Assembly (NCBI RefSeq): GCF_014199625.1
Contig: NZ_JACHNY010000004.1
Coordinates: forward strand, 62,001 to 126,000
Source of the DNA: Sphingomonas abaci
GTDB taxonomy: Bacteria > Pseudomonadota > Alphaproteobacteria > Sphingomonadales > Sphingomonadaceae
Direction: 5' to 3'
DNA length: 64,000 nucleotides
Positions within the stretch are counted from its first letter, which is position 1; the number at the start of each line of letters is the position of its first letter. This document shows positions 9,462 to 16,813 of the stretch, piece after piece. The notes under the pieces were generated by a model. It did not search any database and was not told the DNA's origin. It saw nothing but the letters and a program-made list of their open reading frames with translations. The translations under genes were made by a program, and so were the position numbers.

Positions 9462-10439
9462 ATGACCGCCAACCCGCTTCGCGTGCCGTTCCTGTGGGCC
9501 ATGACGCTGGCGCTGGCGGCCTGTTCGCGCGAGCCGGCGTCGCCGGCCGGCGCCCCGGCGCTCGCGGCTAAGGACGCGTCGCTGCTGCGGGCCCTGGCCT
9601 TGTCGCCGGTGGCCGTGGACGGGCGAAGCGATCGGGCCGCCGCGCCGCTGCGAACCGCCGCCACGCGGGCCCCTGCGCTGCTGAACCCCGCGCCCGCCTT
9701 TTCCGGCCAGCCGCGCAGCCGCGATGATGCGAACCGCGCCGCCCAATGCCTGACCGCCGCCGTCTATTACGAGGCGCGGTCCGAGCCGCTCGATGGGCAG
9801 CGCGCGGTGGCGCAGGTGGTGCTCAACCGGGTGCGCGACCGCGCCTTCCCCGCCAGCGTCTGCGGCGTCGTCTACCAGGGCGGGGCGCGGCGCGATGGCC
9901 GGGGCGTGGGTTGCCAGTTCAGCTTCGCCTGCGACGGATCGACCAGGCATCCGGTCGACGGCGCGGCCTGGCACCGCGCGCGCACGGTCGCCGAGGCGGC
10001 GCTGGCGGGCGCGGTCTATGCCCCGATCGGCGCGGCGACCTATTACCATACCGATGCCGTGCGGCCCTGGTGGGCCCCCAGCCTGGCGCGGATCGGGCAG
10101 ATCGGCGCGCATATCTTCTATGGCTGGCGCAGCGCCATGACCGCCGCCCTGTCCTTCCGCCGCGCCTATGCCGGCGTGGAGCCGGTCGCCACGCCGCTGC
10201 TGGTCGCAACCGCCGCGACCGCGCCCGTCGCGATCGCGGCCGATACGGGCGGCGTGACCATCCATCGCGGCATCGATCAGCCGGCGATGGCGGCGTCCGA
10301 ACGTGCCGCGCCGGCGAGTGAAGCGGTGGCGGTGGCGGTGACGATGGGTGTGCGCGTGCATCGCCGCCACGCCACCGCTGCCGACCCCATGATCGTTGCG
10401 ATCGGCCCTGAACAGGGGCCAGGCGACGATCGGAGCTAG
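9462..10439 (+). CDS. SleB-type cell wall hydrolase lipoprotein
   Basis: A 325-residue exported protein. The signal sequence ends in a lipobox LALAAC (Cys at about residue 21). A Hydrolase_2 (SleB) domain follows at about residues 95-210, including AAVYYEARSEPLDGQRAVAQ with the catalytic Glu and the conserved GCQFSFACDG. The last 110 residues are low-complexity and Ala/Val-rich. It probably trims peptidoglycan in vegetative cells, as in other non-sporulating proteobacteria. Confidence 0.85.
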   Translation: MTANPLRVPFLWAMTLALAACSREPASPAGAPALAAKDASLLRALALSPVAVDGRSDRAAAPLRTAATRAPALLNPAPAFSGQPRSRDDANRAAQCLTAAVYYEARSEPLDGQRAVAQVVLNRVRDRAFPASVCGVVYQGGARRDGRGVGCQFSFACDGSTRHPVDGAAWHRARTVAEAALAGAVYAPIGAATYYHTDAVRPWWAPSLARIGQIGAHIFYGWRSAMTAALSFRRAYAGVEPVATPLLVATAATAPVAIAADTGGVTIHRGIDQPAMAASERAAPASEAVAVAVTMGVRVHRRHATAADPMIVAIGPEQGPGDDRS

Positions 10440-10440
10440 G

Positions 10441-10668
10441 TCAGCGCTTGGACGCCGCCTTGCGCGCGGCGACCTTGGCGTGGTGGTGCCCGACGGCGCA
10501 GCCCGCCGCCGCGCCCAGCACCGCATGGCCCTTGCCGACGAAATGGCCGCCGACGCCGCCGACCGCCGCGCCCTTCAGGCAGCCGGCGGCGCTGGCGGGA
10601 CCGGCGAGCGCCGCGCCGGCGGCAAGCATCAGCGCGGTGGCGGCGGAACGGATGGCGGTGCTGGTCAT
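10441..10668 (-). CDS. small exported glycine-zipper-like protein
   Basis: A 75-residue protein from the ATG at 10668. A Sec signal ends near GPASA, followed by GCLKGAAVGGVGGHFVGKGH and a second Gly/Ala-rich stretch, then a Lys/Arg-rich tail. The regular glycines suggest a membrane-associated zipper. It ends two bases after the SleB stop on the other strand. Its function is unknown. Confidence 0.65.
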   Translation of the reverse strand: MTSTAIRSAATALMLAAGAALAGPASAAGCLKGAAVGGVGGHFVGKGHAVLGAAAGCAVGHHHAKVAARKAASKR

Positions 10669-10766
10669 GATCCTACTCCTTCTGCGAGGCAGCCGGGATA
10701 GGCCGGTCCAGGTGGCGACGAGGTGAGCGACCCGTGAAACTCCGGTCATCCTGCGATCGGACCACG

Positions 10767-10799
10767 AAAAAAGCCGCCGGTCGCAAGGACCGGCGGCTG
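10767..10799 (-). terminator. rho-independent terminator of the PEP-CTERM gene
   Basis: Read on the minus strand, a ten-base stem formed by 10773-10782 and 10788-10797 (GCCGCCGGTC and its complement) with a GCAAG-type loop is followed by six T residues. It lies 25 bases after the stop of the gene starting at 11465. Confidence 0.88.
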
Positions 10800-10823
10800 T
10801 CAGATCATCCCTGGCGGGGGATA

Positions 10824-11465
10824 TCAGGCGGTAACGACGCCGCCGCGGCCACGGCGATAGCGCGCGGTCGCGCCGATCATGCCGAAGCCCAGGAACATCA
10901 GCGCCCAGGTCGACGGCTCCGGCACCGAGAAGACGACATTGTCGACTTCGAGCGAGTTGCCGCCGCTGCCGAACACGATCGCGCCGAACGTCTCGCCGGC
11001 CGAGGCGGTGAAGGTGATGCGACGGTTGGTCACCGACGAATCCTGGCTGCCATTGGCGGTCGGCGCGAGGTCCGCACCGGTATAGCTGGCGAGCACCGCG
11101 CCGGTCGTGCTGAGCAGGCTGATCGTGTTGTAGCTGTCGATCGAGCCGAGGAAGATGCTGATCGCCTGATAGGCCGCATCCGCCGCCAGCGTCGCCGTGC
11201 CGTTGCCATAGACGGCAAGGTAGCGGCTGCCGTCGCTGAACGCGGGCTCGGCCCCGTTGAACGAAGAGCCGGTCGCATAGCCATAGTCGTTGCCGGACAG
11301 CGTCACGCCGGTGGGCAGGGCGCCATTGAAGTCGACCACCGTGCCGGCGGGCGCGGCGAAGCTGCTGGTGCTGCCGGCGGTGGAGGTGAAGGTGACCGCG
11401 GAGGCCGGCGAAGCCGCCAGCGTCAGACCAGCGGCCGCGAAAGCCATGGTGTACAGGTTGCGCAT
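10824..11465 (-). CDS. PEPxxWA-CTERM sorting domain protein (host)
   Basis: A 213-residue secreted protein sorted by an exosortase/PEP-CTERM system. A Sec signal (MRNLYTMAFAAAGLTLAAS) runs to PASA. The mature region is Ser/Thr/Gly-rich and beta-like. The C-terminus is VPEPSTWALMFLGFGMIG followed by an Arg-rich tail, the diagnostic PEPxxWA-CTERM tripartite signal. The ATG at 11465 was chosen to begin the signal peptide. A strong terminator follows. A second protein of this kind is carried by the prophage at 32627. Confidence 0.88.
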   Translation of the reverse strand: MRNLYTMAFAAAGLTLAASPASAVTFTSTAGSTSSFAAPAGTVVDFNGALPTGVTLSGNDYGYATGSSFNGAEPAFSDGSRYLAVYGNGTATLAADAAYQAISIFLGSIDSYNTISLLSTTGAVLASYTGADLAPTANGSQDSSVTNRRITFTASAGETFGAIVFGSGGNSLEVDNVVFSVPEPSTWALMFLGFGMIGATARYRRGRGGVVTA

Positions 11466-12103
11466 GATAACCCCTATCGTCAATCGCCGTCGATCGGCGG
11501 TGGAGCCCCGCTGCAATCGCGACCGGGACAAACGTTAACTATTTGGAAACCATGGCGTTAATAAATGCAATTTGTGCCGCGCAACATGCATTTCTTGCAA
11601 TCCGGTCCGTTCGCGACATAAATTCCCATGGAACTTTTCGGTGGAGGCTGCGTGATCCGTGGGAAAAGGTCAAAATGCCATTCCTTTCGCAACCGACACT
11701 AACCGGAATTTCTTGTCAGCCGCTTACGCGGACTTTTGCAGAAAATGTGGCAGGATTCGCCCTCAACCGCGCCTATCGCCGAGATCGGCACCGCGAATCA
11801 CCGAATCGCGATTCGTTCGGCGTGCGCTGCGTGATCGAATCGGGCAGCGCATCGTCGATCAACGATGGCACCATCGGTGATGCGATGTCGAGGCCTGCGG
11901 GGTGATGCCTGTCACCGCCACGCGACGAACGCCGCTTGCCGTCGCCAAGCCTCCTTGCTCGGCATGGGTTGATCAGGACGCGGAACTCCCATCGTCGAAG
12001 CTAGCGCCGCCAAAATGCTTGCGCTGGTCCCGGACGGCGTGACACGATGCTCCCGCCTGCGCCGGCCTAGCCTGGCACCGTTCGGGGATCGTCTGATCTG
12101 AAA
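11466..12103. other. 638-base region without a recognised gene
   Basis: This spacer between the PEP-CTERM gene and the prophage left end is visibly richer in A and T than its neighbours around 11520-11720. Open frames here show no family resemblance, signal or ribosome-binding site. It probably holds the promoter of the PEP-CTERM gene near its left end and the original downstream flank of tRNA-Tyr. I see nothing else. Confidence 0.5.
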
Positions 12104-12121
12104 GGTTGGTGGAAGGGACTG
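12104..12121. other. attachment site, left (attL core)
   Basis: An 18-base copy of the tRNA-Tyr 3' end (ggttggtggaagggactg), identical to 49754-49771. It contains the complement of the CCA tail and the acceptor strand but not the rest of the tRNA. Confidence 0.9.
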
Positions 12122-12184
12122 CTGCCGGTTGCATGTACTCTAAACCCCGTAAAACTGTCATTTTTTGCTTTTGCCTGGTCAGCG

Positions 12185-12225
12185 ATGCCCCCAGGAATGC
12201 CCCCAGCTTCTATGCTTGGGGGCAT
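12185..12225. promoter_or_regulatory. probable integrase arm-type sites, left
   Basis: Two direct copies of ATGCCCCCAG (12185-12194 and 12197-12206) and one inverted copy, TTGGGGGCAT (12216-12225), lie about 65-120 bases inside the left att core. The same word recurs four times inside the right att core. Repeats shared by both ends of an integrated element are typical of arm-binding sites for tyrosine recombinases. Confidence 0.65.
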
Positions 12226-12467
12226 CCGTTGCGTTGACGCTGGAGCCAATCGGCGACGTCTTTTTCCCACCAGCCGATGGATCGGGCGGTGAGCTGGTGC
12301 TGCCGGGGGAAAGTCTCATTGGCGATCATGCGATACAGGGTCGAGCGACCCAGGCCGGTCGTAGCCATCACGTCGGATAGCCGGAGGAAGCGTCCGGCCG
12401 AGGCCGGGCATCCAACTTGCTTCGCCTTCTCCAACGTGATCTTCTTCGCTTTTGCGACGGCAGTCAT
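12210..12467 (-). CDS. AlpA family transcriptional regulator
   Basis: An 85-residue DNA-binding protein. The core FLRLSDVMATTGLGRSTLYR is the classic AlpA winged/HTH element, and FPRQHQLTARSIGW followed by DVADWLQ completes the family. In P2/P4-like elements such proteins act as excisionase or regulate the integrase. It is the last gene of the leftward early operon, overlapping the upstream gene by ATGA, and its 3' end runs into the arm-type repeats, which fits a Cox/Xis-like role. Confidence 0.85.
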   Translation of the reverse strand: MTAVAKAKKITLEKAKQVGCPASAGRFLRLSDVMATTGLGRSTLYRMIANETFPRQHQLTARSIGWWEKDVADWLQRQRNGCPQA

Positions 12468-13603
12468 GCGGCCTCCTTCAGGCGCTGGGCATTGTGCAGC
12501 TCGGCGATTCGCTCGCGGACCTGGACGGGTGTGGTGAAAGGCGTTTCGAGCCGGTGCATCTTCAGGATGCGGGCGCGGACGGCGTGGATGATGGTCGCTT
12601 CGCCCAGGCTGGGCACCCGCTGGGGCCAGCCCTTGACGTAGCGAAGATTGGCTGGGAGCGACGCTTCCAGGTCGCGGCGCTCCGTCGCCAGCGCTTGGCC
12701 CCGCGCCAGATCCTGGGCGAGCGAGGCGGGCAGCAGATCGGGAGCGACGTCGCCCAGCCAGCGGTTCTGCTGGAAGCTGAAGGTGGTGCGCGCCTCCTGG
12801 TCAACCAGGTGAAGATAGACGCCGCGATTGCCGGGCGCGCGGGCGGCGACATTGATGTCATTTTCCGAAGCAAGGACGCAGAAGGCGCAGCCGTGGCGGG
12901 TACTGCCCAGCCCGTAGCTTTCGGGCAGTGGCAGGCTGTTCCGCGCGCAATAGCGGTAGACCTCGTCTTCCAGCACGTCGACGCCGGGGTGCCATGTCAG
13001 GATGTGTGCGCCGGTCTTGCGCGTCCAGCACGCAGCCTCGGCCTTCGATACGGGGGTCAAGCGACGCTTGAAGCTCTCTTCCCGACGGATGCCGACAACG
13101 GACAAGATGCGGTCGCCGGGAAAGCGGCGCAGCAGCTCCGGCAGGATGACCTGGGTCTTCATTTCGGACGTGCAAAAGCGGTTCGCCGACGACGACCAGG
13201 GCGCGGTCAGGTGATAGGTCAGCAGGTCCTGGTAGCGGATGCAGCCAAGCTCGAAGCGGCGCTCCCACTTGGACAGCATGTCGTAGCTCTTATTGCGCAC
13301 GACGATCAGCGGCACGGCGAGGCGAGCCGCATGAGCGTTGACCGTATCTGGCGTGGAGGCCCATTCAATTCGGCCGAGATCAGCGTGGATCGCGATGCGC
13401 CGATCGCGCGGATGGCCGAGGCGGTCGAGCAGTGCGGCCGTCGCATGGCTGATTGAGACGCTGTCCTTGCCGCCCGACAGGCTGAAGGCGACCGGCGCGC
13501 CGGCCTGGATCGCAGCGCGCACGTCGGGCGAAAGGGCAAGATCGTCAAAACCCGTGGTGAAGAGGCCGAGCTGGTGCCGCTCCTGCGCCGATCGCCGCGC
13601 CAT
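12464..13603 (-). CDS. PP-loop PAPS-reductase / DndC-like protein
   Basis: A 379-residue cytoplasmic enzyme of the adenine nucleotide alpha-hydrolase group. The PP-loop SLSGGKDSVS is at about residues 41-50. A conserved Cys lies in RFCTSEMKT, and TRHGCAFCVLASENDI at about residue 235 resembles the cysteine cluster of DndC, which binds an Fe-S cluster in DNA phosphorothioation. No dndA, dndB, dndD or dndE is nearby. Related phage genes are usually annotated PAPS reductase without a proven role; sulfur transfer to nucleic acid or a defence-related activity is possible. It directly abuts the neighbouring gene (TAG then ATG). Confidence 0.75.
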   Translation of the reverse strand: MARRSAQERHQLGLFTTGFDDLALSPDVRAAIQAGAPVAFSLSGGKDSVSISHATAALLDRLGHPRDRRIAIHADLGRIEWASTPDTVNAHAARLAVPLIVVRNKSYDMLSKWERRFELGCIRYQDLLTYHLTAPWSSSANRFCTSEMKTQVILPELLRRFPGDRILSVVGIRREESFKRRLTPVSKAEAACWTRKTGAHILTWHPGVDVLEDEVYRYCARNSLPLPESYGLGSTRHGCAFCVLASENDINVAARAPGNRGVYLHLVDQEARTTFSFQQNRWLGDVAPDLLPASLAQDLARGQALATERRDLEASLPANLRYVKGWPQRVPSLGEATIIHAVRARILKMHRLETPFTTPVQVRERIAELHNAQRLKEAA

Positions 13604-13957
13604 CTATGCCGCCTCGCTGGGGTGTGAATCATCCGCACACCCGACAGCGCCGGAGGCGGTGTCGTCCAGCGCCGGAAGTGTGGGGGCGGCGTGCGACACT
13701 TTTTGGTCCGGGGTGGCAGACTGAATTTCGGTCAACGCCAGCGTGTCAATGGCGTGGTGGGCCGGGTGCAGATCGCCGGCCACGGCCGCGCGCAGGGCGA
13801 CGGCCATTTCCAGCGCGATCAGGGTGATATTTTCGGCGATCACCAGCAGGGCGACGGCCGAGTCGGGCTTGCCGGCAGCTCGGTGGGCCTGGGCCGCGCC
13901 TTCGCTGACCAGCTCCAGCGCGTTCAAGCTGGCGGTGAGGGAGGCGCGGCCGGCCAT
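13604..13957 (-). CDS. hypothetical phage protein, Ala-rich
   Basis: A 117-residue protein that I do not recognise. It is Ala/Leu-rich and probably mostly helical up to residue 75, with a polar C-terminal tail. The ATG at 13957 overlaps the stop of the GapR-like gene (TGATG), and a GTG lies one codon upstream. Its place in a coupled operon supports it as real. Confidence 0.6.
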   Translation of the reverse strand: MAGRASLTASLNALELVSEGAAQAHRAAGKPDSAVALLVIAENITLIALEMAVALRAAVAGDLHPAHHAIDTLALTEIQSATPDQKVSHAAPTLPALDDTASGAVGCADDSHPSEAA

Positions 13958-14223
13958 CACAGCATCCCCAGCGCTTGCATGTAGACTTCCAGGATCGACT
14001 GCTCTTCCTGGTACTGCTCCCGCTTCTTCTTGCGGATCGCCATGACGGTCTTGATCGATTTGGGGTCGTAGCCGCGCCCCTTTGCCTCGGCGAAGACGTC
14101 CTTAATATCTTCGCTGATACCCTTCTTTTCTTCCTCCAGGCGCTCGGCGCGCTCGATCAGGAGGCGCAGCTCGTCGGCGGCCACCTGGCCGCCGCCCATG
14201 CCTTCGCCGCGTTCGTCACCCAT
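13957..14223 (-). CDS. DUF2312 / GapR-like nucleoid protein
   Basis: An 88-residue protein. The stretch LRLLIERAERLEEEKKGI followed by EDIKDVFAEAKGRGYDPK and a basic MAIRKKKREQ segment is the DUF2312 sequence. In Caulobacter the family member GapR binds overtwisted, A/T-rich DNA ahead of polymerases and stimulates type II topoisomerases. The start at 14223 is set by the family beginning shortly after; upstream proline-rich residues are not included. A phage copy may ease replication or transcription of phage DNA, which is inference. Confidence 0.85.
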   Translation of the reverse strand: MGDERGEGMGGGQVAADELRLLIERAERLEEEKKGISEDIKDVFAEAKGRGYDPKSIKTVMAIRKKKREQYQEEQSILEVYMQALGML

Positions 14224-14236
14224 CGGTCTTCTCCCT

Positions 14237-14488
14237 TCAGGCGGCGATGGCGCGGGGGGCCGCGACATTGGCGATGGCGATCAGGTCGGCGATGGTGCGG
14301 ATCGCTTCGAAGGTCGCGTCAGAGCAGATCGCGGCGTTCAGCTCGTCCTCGATGTCGACCACGATGCCGGCGATTGCCGGCTTGTCCGCGCCCAGGCTTT
14401 CCAGCACGGCGTCGGGGGTGCAGCGGTCGAGATCCACGCGCAGCTCGCGCGAGACGATGACGGCGACCTTGTGGGCAGTATCAGTCAC
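14237..14488 (-). CDS. acyl-carrier-protein-like small protein lacking the phosphopantetheine serine
   Basis: An 83-residue protein from a GTG at 14488 preceded by GAGAGAGGA. Helix pattern and length fit the ACP fold: VAVIVSRELRVD, then LESLGADKPAIAG, then VVDIEDELNAAI. Where ACPs have GADSL, with the Ser that carries phosphopantetheine, this protein has GADKP. It is therefore either a non-acylated ACP relative or a chance resemblance. It belongs to the leftward early operon, and its partner is unknown. Confidence 0.55.
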   Translation of the reverse strand: MTDTAHKVAVIVSRELRVDLDRCTPDAVLESLGADKPAIAGIVVDIEDELNAAICSDATFEAIRTIADLIAIANVAAPRAIAA

Positions 14489-14504
14489 GATAGATCCTCT
14501 CTCT

Positions 14505-14708
14505 TCAGAAATCCGGCCGGGGCCGGCGGGGGATGGGGTGGCAGTCCTTGAGGGGGCAGAGCAGCGGCACACCGTCATCGAAACGGACGGTGCAGAAGCC
14601 CTTGGACGGCGACGACAGGTCGCCATGCTTGCCGCGCCGCTGGCCGATGCCGAGATAGACGACGCGGTCGCCCTCCCCTGCCCCGACGCGATCGGCGCGA
14701 CCGGCCAT
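14505..14708 (-). CDS. small phage protein, unknown
   Basis: A 67-residue protein from the ATG at 14708, which follows the stop of the previous tiny gene by one base. GDRVVYLGIGQRRGK followed by GFCTVRFDDGVPLLCPLKDC looks like a small beta-barrel, with two Cys residues. No family is recognised. Tight packing with its neighbours supports expression. Confidence 0.5.
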   Translation of the reverse strand: MAGRADRVGAGEGDRVVYLGIGQRRGKHGDLSSPSKGFCTVRFDDGVPLLCPLKDCHPIPRRPRPDF

Positions 14709-14709
14709 G

Positions 14710-14835
14710 TCACAGGCCGAACAGAGCGAAGGGGCCGGGACCGCCAACGATGCGGTCCAGGAGGATGACAAGCGCCTGACCGACGACCAGGCCGGCCGGG
14801 ATCGCGCGCCACGGATTGGCGAGGCGGGCGATCAT
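14710..14835 (-). CDS. 41-residue hydrophobic peptide
   Basis: The ATG at 14835 overlaps the stop of the 44-residue gene upstream (ATGA), and the frame runs to a TGA at 14710-14712. The sequence begins MIARLANPWRAIPAG and continues through a short hydrophobic segment, LVVGQALVILL, to a Gly/Pro-rich end. It may be a membrane peptide. No family is recognised. Confidence 0.45.
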   Translation of the reverse strand: MIARLANPWRAIPAGLVVGQALVILLDRIVGGPGPFALFGL

Positions 14836-14966
14836 CGCCGATCGCCCGCGACGCTGCCGAGGATGGCCAGCATCGCGAAGGGGATGGTGATGATCGCGAT
14901 CACGACCAGCAGGGCGACTTGGCGCGCGCGAGCTGCCCGGCCGGGGCGAGGCGGATCGTACATCAT
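14832..14966 (-). CDS. 44-residue single-span membrane peptide
   Basis: The ATG at 14966 overlaps the stop of the zinc/HTH gene (ATGATG). A basic N-terminus, MMYDPPRPGRAARARQ, precedes one transmembrane segment of about 22 residues (VALLVVIAIITIPFAMLAIL), and a short Arg-ending tail follows. The positive-inside pattern suggests an N-in orientation. The function is unknown; small phage membrane peptides often act in exclusion or early takeover. Confidence 0.5.
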   Translation of the reverse strand: MMYDPPRPGRAARARQVALLVVIAIITIPFAMLAILGSVAGDRR

Positions 14967-15439
14967 GCCGCCGCTCCTTCCGCTTGGGCAGTGGCGCAGC
15001 GCGAACAGAGCGTGTCGCTAATCAGGTCGCACAGGTCGGCGCTGTCGTGACCGCCAAGCTGGCAGGAATCGAAATAGCTGCACCCGCAGGTGTGGCAGAG
15101 GCGCGGCGGCTCGCCCTGGCGATAGACCAGCTGCCAATAAATATCCGGGTCCAACGGGAAGATGCGCCGGAGCGTGATCAACGCGCTAGGCTGTCTGGCG
15201 GTGACGCCGTGGCGCTCCAGATCGCGGACCAGCAAGCGGGCGATTTCCCGCTCGACCGGCAGGGCAGTGCCGCCAGCGACCAGCTTGTCGGCCACCTGGG
15301 CATGGGTCAGGCCGGCCGTTTCGCGGCGCAGCCGAATGTAGGTCGATGGCGCCAGCCAAATGGCGGCTGCGGCATCCGTTGCGGACAGTGGCGGCGGCGC
15401 GGCCGGGAGTTCGAAGGTACGTGGGAACAGGGCAGTCAT
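14963..15439 (-). CDS. phage HTH protein with a cysteine-rich C-terminus
   Basis: A 158-residue protein. Residues about 28-65 (APSTYIRLRRETAGLTHAQV and after) form an XRE-like helix-turn-helix. The last 50 residues hold six Cys, including LCHTCGCSYFDSCQ and CSRC, with a His, which suggests a zinc- or Fe-S-binding module. It lies in the early operon just downstream of ogr and is likely a DNA-binding regulator. No named family is recognised. Confidence 0.6.
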   Translation of the reverse strand: MTALFPRTFELPAAPPPLSATDAAAAIWLAPSTYIRLRRETAGLTHAQVADKLVAGGTALPVEREIARLLVRDLERHGVTARQPSALITLRRIFPLDPDIYWQLVYRQGEPPRLCHTCGCSYFDSCQLGGHDSADLCDLISDTLCSRCATAQAEGAAA

Positions 15440-15549
15440 GTCACGTCTCCGGTTGAAAGGTTGCAGACAAAGCGGGGGCGATCCGGGAAGCGGGGGCTTC
15501 CGGTGGGGGCAGGATCGGGGGAGGTGGGCGCAGGCGAACCCGCGCGGGA

Positions 15550-15900
15550 TCAGGTCATGGCGTCGGTGTCGCCGGCAATGGCGGCATCATCCCGATCGTC
15601 GTTGGCAGGTTCCGGCGCAGCGTCATTCGCCGGCATCGGCAAGGCGGCAGTCCGCGGCGAAAAGGGGATGTCGATCGACCCTTTGGGGATCGCGCTCATC
15701 ACACAGGTACGGATTACGACCAGCTCGGCGACGAACACATGGCCGCAATCGTCATTGTCGCAGCGGTAGCGGATGTGGCGGATCAGCGGCGTCAGTGCGA
15801 GCGAGTGGCGGATGCTGGCCCGGCTTTCACAATGCGGGCAGACAGCGCCCGGATCGCCCGGCTTCTTGGCAGAAATATATGGTATTGTCGGCTTGTTCAC
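15550..15900 (-). CDS. ogr: Ogr/Delta-like late gene activator
   Basis: A 116-residue zinc-finger protein. The spacing CPHC, 22 residues, Cys, four residues, Cys exactly matches the CX2CX22CX4C motif of P2 Ogr and P4 Delta, which turn on late promoters by binding a dyad upstream and contacting RNA polymerase. The start is a GTG at 15900 overlapping the previous stop (GTGA). Unlike P2, where ogr follows D, this gene sits in the early operon behind the Cro-like switch, so its supply would follow early transcription. The C-terminal 40 residues are acidic and Ala-rich. Confidence 0.88.
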   Translation of the reverse strand: MNKPTIPYISAKKPGDPGAVCPHCESRASIRHSLALTPLIRHIRYRCDNDDCGHVFVAELVVIRTCVMSAIPKGSIDIPFSPRTAALPMPANDAAPEPANDDRDDAAIAGDTDAMT

Positions 15901-16397
15901 GACGGTTGTCCCCCGGCCTTCCCCGCACCTGACCCCACGCCCTGCGGGAGGAAGCTTATGAGCCGGCGCAGCATCTTGCCGACCGCCGTCTCCGCTTCCC
16001 GCGCCTCGACCACGGCACGATGGATTTCGCGCGGGGAAGCGCCGGGGCGTGCCACGGCAATAGAGGAGGCCACCGCCTCGCCCAGCTCACGCGCGACCGT
16101 CGCGGCATCTTCGAGCAGGGCTTGGTGGCACGCGATGGTGTCAGCCATCTTGGTATCGAGTTGCGCCGAGAAGACGGCAGAGAATGGGGCCTCTTCGCCA
16201 CCATCGGCGAGGTATGCAGCGTCCAGCGCCACCGCCTGGTCGAGGCTAGGCCAGCGATCATCCTCGGGATCGGACCAGCGGCGCAACGTGCGCTCGCCCA
16301 GGCCGCCGACCGCCATGCGAGCCGCTTCCCAACCAATCCGACCGGCGACGCGAGTCATGGCATCTGCCCAGGTGTGAGGGACGCGGGGTTTGGTCAC
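15897..16397 (-). CDS. phage regulatory protein, CII-like
   Basis: A 166-residue protein from a GTG at 16397 that overlaps the stop of the ydaS-like gene (GTGA). VAGRIGWEAARMAVGGLGERTLRRW at about residues 16-40 looks like a helix-turn-helix, followed by an Ala-rich helical segment. This resembles the CII-type regulators of P2-like phages only in layout. It lies between ydaS and ogr. Confidence 0.55.
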   Translation of the reverse strand: MTKPRVPHTWADAMTRVAGRIGWEAARMAVGGLGERTLRRWSDPEDDRWPSLDQAVALDAAYLADGGEEAPFSAVFSAQLDTKMADTIACHQALLEDAATVARELGEAVASSIAVARPGASPREIHRAVVEAREAETAVGKMLRRLISFLPQGVGSGAGKAGGQPS

Positions 16398-16729
16398 TTC
16401 GCGCCATCCTGGTGCGAAAGGGCGGCTCGATCGCACGCGACGATCGAGCCGCTAGGGCCTACGGATGAAGGGTCGCCGTTATTTTCGGGAGGGCACGGCG
16501 CATCCGTGGGTTCGGGAAGAGGATAGATATCGGGCCGGAGAACATGACGAGAGATGCCGGTCGCGGCCTCGATCGGCAGGACTGCTTCGGGCCAGACAGA
16601 CTGCTTATTGCGAAGGCGCAGATTGACAGTGCCCTGCGACTTGCCCGCGATCTCGGCGAGACGGGTTTGCGACCCGACCGCACGAGCGGCCAGCGCAAGC
16701 GGTGTGTCTACCTGATGCTCGATGCCCAT
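16394..16729 (-). CDS. YdaS/Cro-like transcriptional regulator
   Basis: A 111-residue DNA-binding protein and the first gene of the leftward lytic operon. ALAARAVGSQTRLAEIAGKS and QAVLPIEAATGISRHVLRPD-like segments (LPIEAATGISRHVLRPDIYP) are typical of the YdaS/Cro family. The predicted transcription start coincides with the ATG at 16729, so the message may be leaderless. It faces the CI-like gene across an 84-base operator region. Confidence 0.85.
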   Translation of the reverse strand: MGIEHQVDTPLALAARAVGSQTRLAEIAGKSQGTVNLRLRNKQSVWPEAVLPIEAATGISRHVLRPDIYPLPEPTDAPCPPENNGDPSSVGPSGSIVACDRAALSHQDGAK

Positions 16730-16735
16730 GCATTC

Positions 16736-16764
16736 TGATTATTGAAGCTTCAATAGTGAGTCAA
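16736..16764 (-). promoter_or_regulatory. early lytic promoter with a palindromic operator
   Basis: On the minus strand, TTGACT (16764-16759), a 17-base spacer and TAATCA (16741-16736) form a sigma-70-type promoter. The perfect 16-base palindrome TATTGAAGCTTCAATA (16740-16755) fills the spacer and overlaps the -10 box. The start point would fall at about 16729, the A of the ydaS ATG. Confidence 0.75.
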
Positions 16765-16783
16765 TGAAGAAATACGGTGCCCC

Positions 16784-16793
16784 CACTATTGAA
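16784..16793. promoter_or_regulatory. second repressor half-site
   Basis: CACTATTGAA is the exact reverse complement of TTCAATAGTG at 16749-16758, giving a 10-base inverted repeat with a 25-base gap. This site lies about 20-30 bases before the CI-like start and may mediate autoregulation. Confidence 0.55.
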
Positions 16794-16813
16794 AAACCGA
16801 TAACCATCCGGCC

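Noticed and set aside
11543..11905. Open frame of 120 codons in the gap before the prophage
   Set aside because: No ribosome-binding site, no motif and odd composition; treated as non-coding.
12464..13603. Complete phosphorothioation (dnd) system
   Set aside because: Only a DndC-like gene is present; DndA, B, D and E are not found nearby.
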